This document shows, piece by piece, positions 33,866-39,249 of a stretch of DNA of 39,249 bases. How positions within the stretch are numbered: position 1 is the stretch's first letter; every line of letters starts with the position of its first letter. Source of the stretch: JBBRTJ01 sp038244535 (lineage in GTDB: Bacteria; Actinomycetota; Acidimicrobiia; Acidimicrobiales; Ilumatobacteraceae); the NCBI GenBank assembly GCA_038244535.1, contig JBBRTJ010000022.1:1-39249 (forward strand). The letters are read 5' to 3'. The notes beneath the pieces were generated by a model. That model worked only from the letters and a program-made list of their open reading frames with translations. It did no database searches and was not told where the DNA came from. Made by a program: the position numbers and the translations under genes.

Positions 33866-35089
33866 GTGCGCATCCTGCTGGTGAACAAGTTCTGGAGGCC
33901 GGTCGGCGGCGTCGAGGAGCATGCGTTCACCCTGAAGCGGGCGTTCGAGGAACGTGGTCACGAGGTCGTCCCGTTCGCCATGGCCGACCCCGAGAACCTC
34001 GACAGCCCGTACTCCAAGTACTTCGTGAGCCCTGTCGAGTTCCGTGGTGGCGCGGTGCTCGACCGCGCTCGCAGCGTGGGCCGTGCCGTCGTCGGGCTCG
34101 ACACGCTGCGCAAGCTCGACCGCCTCCTCGACGAGGTGCCGATCGACGCTGTCCACGTGCTGCACGCCTATCACCAGATGGGGATGACCTGCCTCCCCCT
34201 GCTCAAGCGGCGCAAGATCCCGACCCTGCTGAGCCTCCACGACTACAAGGTCGCCTGCCCCAGCTACCGCTTCTTCTCCGACGTCACCGGCAAGGTCTGC
34301 ACGATCTGCCTGGACCAGAAGGGCGCCTTCGCCTGGGCCCCAGCCAAAGAGCGGTGCTGGGACGGCTCAGCCGCCGGCGGCGTCATGTTGTCGCTCGAGG
34401 CCGCTTCCACCCGGATCACCCGCGCCTACCAAGCGCCTGACGTCGTGCTCGTGCTGAACGAGCTGCTGCGCCGGAGCTGCTTGCACGCGGGCGTGGACCC
34501 GGAAAAGATCCGGCTGATCCCGCACTTCGTCGAGCCCGGGGACCCCGCCGATCGTCGGCCCGGCCGTCATGTGCTCTACGTCGGCCGCCTCGTACCCGAA
34601 AAGGGCGTCGACGTGCTGATCGACGCGGTGGCGGCTGCGGGCGTGGCCCTCAGGGTGCTCGGTGACGGCCGCGACCGGGGCGCTCTCGAGGCCCGGGCGG
34701 CCTCGATCGGTGCCGACGTGACCTTCCTCGGCCAGCAACCGAAGTCAGTGGTGCTCGACGAGCTCATGACGGCAGCCGCGATGGTCGTGCCCTCGACCTG
34801 GCACGAGGTCTCACCGCTCGTGATCTATGAGGCGATGGGGGTTGGGCTACCGGTCATCGGCACCGAGCTCGGGGGCATCCCCGACCTGATCGGCGACGGT
34901 CGGGGCTTCCTGGTGCCACCAAACGACGTCGACGCGCTCACCGCGGTGCTTCGTCGCCTCGATGCCGACCCGGCCGTCGGCTCCGCCGCCGCCCTTGCCG
35001 CTCTCACGTACGCCCGGGCCGAGCTGACCAAAGATCGTTGGATCGCCCGGCTGGTCGACGCCTACGCGGCAATGGGCACGACGCTCTAG
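33866..35089 (+). CDS. GT4 family glycosyltransferase
   Basis: A 407-residue GT-B glycosyltransferase. The GTG at 33866 has AAAGG upstream and gives the typical opening VRILLVNKFWRPVGGVEEHA. The middle contains a cysteine-rich segment (DYKVACPSYRFFSDVTGKVC followed by TICLD) found in a subgroup of GT4 enzymes. The donor site is HVLYVGRLVPEKGVDVLIDA, followed by VVPSTWHEVSPLVIYEAMGVG with the conserved Glu. It stands alone between the NRPS promoter region and the convergent Wzt gene (16 bp gap). The donor and acceptor are unknown. Confidence 0.9.
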   Translation: MRILLVNKFWRPVGGVEEHAFTLKRAFEERGHEVVPFAMADPENLDSPYSKYFVSPVEFRGGAVLDRARSVGRAVVGLDTLRKLDRLLDEVPIDAVHVLHAYHQMGMTCLPLLKRRKIPTLLSLHDYKVACPSYRFFSDVTGKVCTICLDQKGAFAWAPAKERCWDGSAAGGVMLSLEAASTRITRAYQAPDVVLVLNELLRRSCLHAGVDPEKIRLIPHFVEPGDPADRRPGRHVLYVGRLVPEKGVDVLIDAVAAAGVALRVLGDGRDRGALEARAASIGADVTFLGQQPKSVVLDELMTAAAMVVPSTWHEVSPLVIYEAMGVGLPVIGTELGGIPDLIGDGRGFLVPPNDVDALTAVLRRLDADPAVGSAAALAALTYARAELTKDRWIARLVDAYAAMGTTL

Positions 35090-35105
35090 CGGTACCCGAC
35101 CCGGG

Positions 35106-36293
35106 TCACGTGCGGTCGAGCTCCCAGCCGCTCGACACCAGCACCGGTGCCAGCCGCACGACGGCGACGGGGGTCGGGTCGAGACCCGGACCGAAGAGAT
35201 CGACGTGGGTGATGGGGTGCCACGGCACCACGTCGTGGTCGTCGACCCGGTCGATCACACCCGCGTACACGAAGTAGCGGCCCGCCGGGAGGGGCAGGTC
35301 GCCGAGGTGGCAGCGCACCTCGTGGGTCCCAGGCTCGAGCTCGAGCCAGTAGCTGACCACGAAGATCGGCGTGGCGGTGCCCTCGCTGACCCCGAGGTAG
35401 AGCCGGCCGCTGATGCGCTCGGTGGCCTCGAGAGCGATCGTCACGTCGAGGGGCCGCTGACTGGCGGGCGGCCCGCCATCGACCCCATCGGCCACTGCCG
35501 AGGTGACACGAAGTGCACCCGAAGCGTGCAACTCGTGATCGAGCTGCGCTTCGACGCTGCGCCGGTACTCGCCGATCACCTCGCGCACCGGGCCCATGGC
35601 CCGGATCACGCCCTTGTCGAGCCAGATCCCCCGCTCACAGGTGGCCTCGACGGCCGCAAGGTCGTGGGACACGAGCACCAACGTGGTGCCCTGGGCGAGG
35701 ACGTGACGCATGCGATCGAGGCAGCGCTGCTGGAAGGCAGCATCGCCTACGGCGAGCACCTCGTCGACAAGGAGCACGTGGGGCTCGAGGAAGGCGGCGA
35801 CGCCGAAGCCCAGCCGCATCTGCATCCCGCTCGAGTAGAACTTGACCTGGCGGTCGATGGCAGCATCGAGCTCGGCGAAGCCCACGATGTCGTCGAACCG
35901 CTCGGCCACCTGAGCCCGGCTGAGTCCCATGAGCGAGCCATAGAGGTACACGTTCTCCCGGCCCGTGAGCTCGGGATGGATGCCCGCCCGCACCTCGATC
36001 AGCGCCCCGACGCGGCCCATCACGGTCACCGTCCCCGCCGTCGGGTACATGACCCTGGTGAGGATCTTGAGCATGGTCGACTTGCCGGAGCCGTTGGCCC
36101 CGATCAGTCCGACCGAGGCACCGGGCGGGACGTCGATGTTGATGTCACGCAGCGCCCAACGGTGGCCCCGTCCACCCTTGCCGGTGACACGACCGGCGAT
36201 GGCCTTGGATTGATCGCGGAACGTGCGGCGGATGGGATCGGCCTTGAACCGCTTCCACACCCCGTCGGCGCGCACAGACCCCTCAGGCAACAT
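35106..36293 (-). CDS. Wzt-type polysaccharide ABC transporter ATPase
   Basis: This is the ATP-binding subunit of a glycan exporter, 395 residues from the ATG at 36293. That ATG overlaps the permease stop by 11 bp; a GTG a few codons later, preceded by GAGGGG, is an alternative start. Walker A is GANGSGKS at 65-72, the signature is YSSGMQMRLGF from 153, Walker B is VLLVDEVLAVGD from 173 and the switch His is H210. After the ATPase domain (~1-240) comes a ~150-residue beta-rich C-terminal domain (PTPVAVVRLAPVLVSSGWEL at the end). It resembles Wzt-C modules that recognise the glycan chain. This suggests export of a chain with a defined non-reducing end, which is an inference. Confidence 0.92.
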   Translation of the reverse strand: MLPEGSVRADGVWKRFKADPIRRTFRDQSKAIAGRVTGKGGRGHRWALRDINIDVPPGASVGLIGANGSGKSTMLKILTRVMYPTAGTVTVMGRVGALIEVRAGIHPELTGRENVYLYGSLMGLSRAQVAERFDDIVGFAELDAAIDRQVKFYSSGMQMRLGFGVAAFLEPHVLLVDEVLAVGDAAFQQRCLDRMRHVLAQGTTLVLVSHDLAAVEATCERGIWLDKGVIRAMGPVREVIGEYRRSVEAQLDHELHASGALRVTSAVADGVDGGPPASQRPLDVTIALEATERISGRLYLGVSEGTATPIFVVSYWLELEPGTHEVRCHLGDLPLPAGRYFVYAGVIDRVDDHDVVPWHPITHVDLFGPGLDPTPVAVVRLAPVLVSSGWELDRT

Positions 36294-37167
36294 CAGCGAT
36301 CCCCGGCTCGAGCTTCTTGAAGACGGCGTAGCCGACGAGCAGGTACGTGAGCGCCCCCACCAGACCGAAGACGAACGTCGACACCTGGACATGGTGGCCG
36401 AACAGGAGGCTCTGGCGCAGGCCGTCGATGGTGGCCACGAGCGGGTTGACGAGGGCGTAGAGGTCTCGCTGCGGGCCGGTGATGCCATTGAGCGAGTAGG
36501 CGACCGGGGTGGCAAACAGCCCGAACTGGAGGAACAGGGGGATGGTCTGGCGGATGTCGCGCAGGTAGACCACCGATGCCGCCACCAGCAGCGTGATCCC
36601 GAGCGAGAACGCCAACATGACGAACAGTTCGGGGATGAGCCACACGAGGCCCTGCCAGTGCGGGACGGTTCCGGTGACCGCGAACAGGAACGCGAGCACG
36701 ACGCCGCCGATCGACAGGTCGACGGAGGCAACGCCCATGGAGGCCATCGGGAAGATCTCCCGCGGGCAGTACACCTTGTTGAGCAGCGCGGTGTTGGCCA
36801 CCAGGCTGAGCCCCCCAGCGGCAAAGGTCGTCGAGAAGAAGCCCCACGGGAGCAGGCCGAGGTAGGCGAAGACGGCATAGGGCACGTCCTGGTTCCCGGC
36901 GTCGACCTTGGCGAACCTCTTGACGAAGACCGTGAACACCACCATGAGCACGAGCGGCATCAGGATCGCCCAGGCGAAGCCGAGCACCGTCTGCTTGTAC
37001 CGAACGCGAACATCCCGCTCGGCGAGCGTGCGGACCAGGACACGCGCCCGCCACACCTCCCGCACGGACGAGATGAGGTGGAGCTTGGGCTTGAAGTACG
37101 AACCGGCAGGCGGCTCGTTGGGGATCACCCGGCTGGCGGCGTCCGGGCCGGCGACGAAGGCTTCCAC
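36283..37167 (-). CDS. Wzm-type polysaccharide ABC transporter permease
   Basis: This is the membrane subunit of the exporter, 294 residues. The cytosolic N-terminus contains REVWRARVLVRTLAERDVRVRYKQTVLGFAWA, the hallmark entry into helix 1 of ABC-2 polysaccharide permeases. Six membrane segments follow (for example PLVLMVVFTVFVKRFA, SIGGVVLAFLFAVTGTV, ELFVMLAFSLGITLLVAASV). VYLRDIRQTIPLFLQFGLFATPVAY is also typical. It overlaps the ATPase gene by 11 bp and starts 7 bp after the Wzz-like gene, so the three form one operon. Confidence 0.93.
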   Translation of the reverse strand: MEAFVAGPDAASRVIPNEPPAGSYFKPKLHLISSVREVWRARVLVRTLAERDVRVRYKQTVLGFAWAILMPLVLMVVFTVFVKRFAKVDAGNQDVPYAVFAYLGLLPWGFFSTTFAAGGLSLVANTALLNKVYCPREIFPMASMGVASVDLSIGGVVLAFLFAVTGTVPHWQGLVWLIPELFVMLAFSLGITLLVAASVVYLRDIRQTIPLFLQFGLFATPVAYSLNGITGPQRDLYALVNPLVATIDGLRQSLLFGHHVQVSTFVFGLVGALTYLLVGYAVFKKLEPGIADVA

Positions 37168-37174
37168 GCCCGGG

Positions 37175-38740
37175 TCAGCCGCGTCGACGCTTGGACTTGC
37201 TGATCAGCACGATGCCGAGCAGCGGGGCGTCGACGAAGCGAAGCTTCTCGATCGCTTGGGCCAGCTCCGACTTCAGCGTGACCCGCTCGTTGACGACGAT
37301 GAGAGTGGCATCGGAGAGCGGGGCGATGATCGTGGCGTCGGTGACCCGACCGGCCGCGGCGCTGTCGACCACGATCACCTCGGAGCGCTGGCCCAGGTCG
37401 TCCATGACGTCCTTCATGCCCGGACTGGCCAGGAGCTCGGCCGGGTTCGGAGGCAGCGGGCCAGACGGGAGCGCCCGGAGGTTCTCGACGCCCGGCACGT
37501 CCCGCACGGCCGAGTCGAGCTGCGCCGTACCCGACAGCACCGACGACAAGCCCGTGGTGTTGTCGACCCCCAGGATCGTGTGCATGGAGGGGTTGCGCAG
37601 GTTGCCGCTGACCGCCACGGTGCGTTGCCCCGCAGCAGCGATCGTCACCGCCAGGTTGGCGCCGACCATCGACTGGCCGTCCTTGGTCCCAGGGCCGACG
37701 ATCTCGACGGTGTGGAGCGGCCGGTCGAAGCCGGCGAACAGCACGCTGGTCCGCAACGTTCGGAACGCTTCGGCCACTGCCGATTGGGGCGACCTTCGGG
37801 CGGGCAGCGGGTCCTTGCGGATGCTGTTGCGGCGCTTCGGGATGATGGCGAGGACGGGGAGGCCGCCGGCGGCGCGGGCCAGGTCGACCCGATCCTTGAC
37901 GGTGCCGTCGAGGAAGTCGACGATGAGGGCGAGCGCCAGCGCCACCACGAGCCCGATGAGCAGGCCGATCGCCCCGACCTTCTTGGCCGACAGGGGTGAG
38001 ATGGAGTTGATCGGGACGGTGGCAGGCGACACGATCGAGGCCACCGGGCCGGCGAGAGCGGCGTCGATGCCCAGCTGATCGAGCTTGCTCTGCAGGGTGT
38101 TCAGGCGGGCTTGCAGCCCGGACTTCTGGGGAGCGAAGCGGACGGTGGCGGCGTCCTGCTCGGGGCCGGCGGGGAACTTGGCGACCTCGGCGTCGATCGC
38201 CGCGATCTGCGCCTGGATGCCGGCCGCCGAGTCCTGGATGCTCTTGGTCGCTGAGGACCGGTCGGAGGAAACGGCGGCCTGCTTGAGGTCGATGTAGGTC
38301 TTCGCGAACCCGTTGGCCACATCGGCGGCGCGCTGACCGTTCGGCTCCTTGGCCGTGATGTTCAGCAGCAGCGTGAGGGGGATCTGGCTCACGACCGGGG
38401 TGTTGTCCGGCTCGAAGCCGATCACCTTGGCCGCCTGCGCGTTGAAGGCGTCGGTGCTGAACAGCCCTACCTCGGTGCTGATGTTCAAGCCCGACTTGTC
38501 GTTGGTGACGTTGAGGGACCCGGTGTCGATGTTGGCCGTCGACGAAAAGACCGTGGAGCTGCTCGGCGACAGGAGCACCGTGGCCGTGGTCTGGTACGCC
38601 TTCGGCTGCTGCTGGGAGACGGCAACCGCGACACCGGCGATGACCAGCGTGGTGAGGATGATCAGAAGTGCCCGACGGCGAAGAATCGCCAGATAGTCGG
38701 TCAGCCCCAGCTCCAGGGATGCGTCACCCACGGTTTCCAT
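37175..38740 (-). CDS. Wzz-like chain-length protein fused to a degenerate BY-kinase domain
   Basis: A 521-residue membrane protein from the ATG at 38740. The N-terminal part is Wzz/CapA-like: DYLAILRRRALLIILTTLVIAG is the first membrane helix, followed by a ~210-residue outer loop with coiled-coil, and a second helix VGAIGLLIGLVVALALALIV near 255-274. The C-terminal part follows the layout of tyrosine-autokinase (BY-kinase) domains (AEAFRTLRTSVLF, LPSGPLPPNPAELL). However, the P-loop reads GTKDGQS with Gln356 instead of Lys, and the Walker A' aspartates are lost (VAVSGNLRNPS). The C-terminal tyrosine cluster is absent (ends SKSKRRRG). It would control glycan length or export without kinase activity, which is an inference. 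A TAGCGT box lies eight bases before the start. Confidence 0.87.
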   Translation of the reverse strand: METVGDASLELGLTDYLAILRRRALLIILTTLVIAGVAVAVSQQQPKAYQTTATVLLSPSSSTVFSSTANIDTGSLNVTNDKSGLNISTEVGLFSTDAFNAQAAKVIGFEPDNTPVVSQIPLTLLLNITAKEPNGQRAADVANGFAKTYIDLKQAAVSSDRSSATKSIQDSAAGIQAQIAAIDAEVAKFPAGPEQDAATVRFAPQKSGLQARLNTLQSKLDQLGIDAALAGPVASIVSPATVPINSISPLSAKKVGAIGLLIGLVVALALALIVDFLDGTVKDRVDLARAAGGLPVLAIIPKRRNSIRKDPLPARRSPQSAVAEAFRTLRTSVLFAGFDRPLHTVEIVGPGTKDGQSMVGANLAVTIAAAGQRTVAVSGNLRNPSMHTILGVDNTTGLSSVLSGTAQLDSAVRDVPGVENLRALPSGPLPPNPAELLASPGMKDVMDDLGQRSEVIVVDSAAAGRVTDATIIAPLSDATLIVVNERVTLKSELAQAIEKLRFVDAPLLGIVLISKSKRRRG

Positions 38741-38748
38741 GAGGACGA

Positions 38749-38754
38749 ACGCTA
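38749..38754 (-). promoter_or_regulatory. -10 box for leaderless transcription of the Wzz-like gene
   Basis: TAGCGT on the minus strand ends eight bases before the ATG at 38740, and there is no ribosome site. The operon Wzz-Wzm-Wzt would start here. Confidence 0.45.
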
Positions 38755-38843
38755 CTCGCCACGCCTCCGACCGCCTGGCCACGACGATGGGCCATCCGCC
38801 CCAACGCGCCAGGGGTGCCTCCGGGGCGAAGGAACCGCCGCCG

Positions 38844-38849
38844 TACACT
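38844..38849 (+). promoter_or_regulatory. -10 box for leaderless transcription of the Thr/Ser/Pro-rich protein gene
   Basis: TACACT ends seven bases before the GTG at 38857, with no ribosome site between. It is divergent from the Wzz promoter, about 90 bp away. Confidence 0.5.
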
Positions 38850-38856
38850 CCGAATC

Positions 38857-39249
38857 GTGGAACTCGACCGTCCTGGCCTCTCGAACATGGTGAGGGGCCT
38901 GATCATCGGTGGCTTCGTCCTCACCGTCGCAGTCCTCGTCGGGCTCAGCGCGGCGGGAACGTTCAAGCGCACCCCGTGGAGTGGGAACAACGACGTCGGC
39001 ACCACCACCTCGACCACCGCCACTGGGGGGCCGTCGTCTGCAGTGAGCATCTACCTCCCGCCGATCCTGGGGACCACATCGACCGCTCCCCCTCCCCCGC
39101 CGCGGACGACCACGACCAATCCGCCGCCCACGCCCAGGCCGACGAACCCACCGAGGACGACCGTTCCCCGGACCACGACCACCCGTCCGCCGCGCCCGAC
39201 GCCATCCAGCTCGACCAGCACCTCGTCGACGTCCAGCTCGACCTCGACC
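38857..39249 (+). CDS. Membrane-anchored Thr/Ser/Pro-rich protein (3' end beyond window)
   Basis: An open frame from the GTG at 38857 runs without a stop to the window edge (131 codons seen). After a short cytosolic start (VELDRPGLSNMVRG) comes one membrane helix, LIIGGFVLTVAVLVGLSAAG. The rest is an outer segment made almost only of Thr, Ser and Pro with a few Arg and Asn (TTTSTTATGG, PPPPPRTTTTNPPPTPRPTN, SSSTSTSSTSSS). Such stretches are often flexible wall-spanning linkers and can be O-glycosylated. Any functional domain lies outside the window, so no function is proposed. It is divergent from the Wzz-like gene. Confidence 0.7.
   Translation, partial: MELDRPGLSNMVRGLIIGGFVLTVAVLVGLSAAGTFKRTPWSGNNDVGTTTSTTATGGPSSAVSIYLPPILGTTSTAPPPPPRTTTTNPPPTPRPTNPPRTTVPRTTTTRPPRPTPSSSTSTSSTSSSTST

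Noticed and set aside
39040..39249. Repeated ACC/TCG/CCG triplets at the window end, possibly a DNA tandem repeat.
   Set aside because: They are in frame with the membrane-anchored Thr/Ser/Pro-rich protein and use mixed synonymous codons, so they are explained by protein composition.

Overview
The window is GC-rich (roughly two thirds G+C by eye) and reads as the chromosome of a high-GC Gram-positive actinobacterium. The protein style, frequent GTG starts, TANNNT promoter boxes and apparent leaderless starts fit Acidimicrobiia (Ilumatobacter/Iamia-like). The class assignment is an inference; no 16S rRNA or other phylogenetic marker is present apart from the ATP synthase. I saw no tRNA, rRNA, CRISPR array or intact insertion sequence.

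Region 1 (1-8102, all minus strand) is housekeeping. A WecA/TagO-type undecaprenyl-phosphate sugar-1-phosphate transferase is followed by the F1Fo ATP synthase operon in the order atpZ-like, atpI-like, atpB, atpE, a first b-type subunit, a second b-type subunit, atpH, atpA, atpG and atpD (cut by the window edge). Several junctions are ATGA overlaps, and a good promoter (TTGCAC-17-TAGATT) sits in front of atpZ.

Region 2 (8103-13127) is mixed. It holds a 24-bp perfect palindrome, a decayed DUF222/HNH endonuclease gene, glyA on the minus strand, a divergent class I/II aminotransferase, and a thiolase-fold protein that lacks the usual nucleophilic cysteine.

Region 3 (13160-39249) is a large cell-surface glycan locus. 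It encodes three GT4 and one GT2 glycosyltransferases, two PAPS-type sulfotransferases, two tandem secreted six-bladed Kelch proteins, and a 1534-residue secreted malectin/beta-propeller/Ig/lectin-like protein. It also has an O-antigen ligase/polymerase-like membrane protein, a Wzx-like flippase, a Wzm/Wzt-type ABC exporter and a Wzz-like chain-length protein fused to a degenerate BY-kinase domain. A divergent membrane-anchored Thr/Ser/Pro-rich protein runs off the end. Embedded in this locus is a one-module NRPS (C-A-T-TE) whose 3' end overlaps its own Sfp-type phosphopantetheinyl transferase.

Working model (inference): WecA starts a lipid-linked glycan, the GTs extend it, the sulfotransferases sulfate it, and the flippase/polymerase and/or ABC exporter move it out under control of the Wzz-like protein. 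The secreted Kelch and malectin proteins bind or organise it outside. The NRPS/PPTase pair would add, or make separately, a small amino-acid-derived group. The NRPS with a cysteine thioesterase inside a sulfated-glycan locus is the most unusual feature. The pseudokinase-like Wzz protein and the series of leaderless start sites come next.
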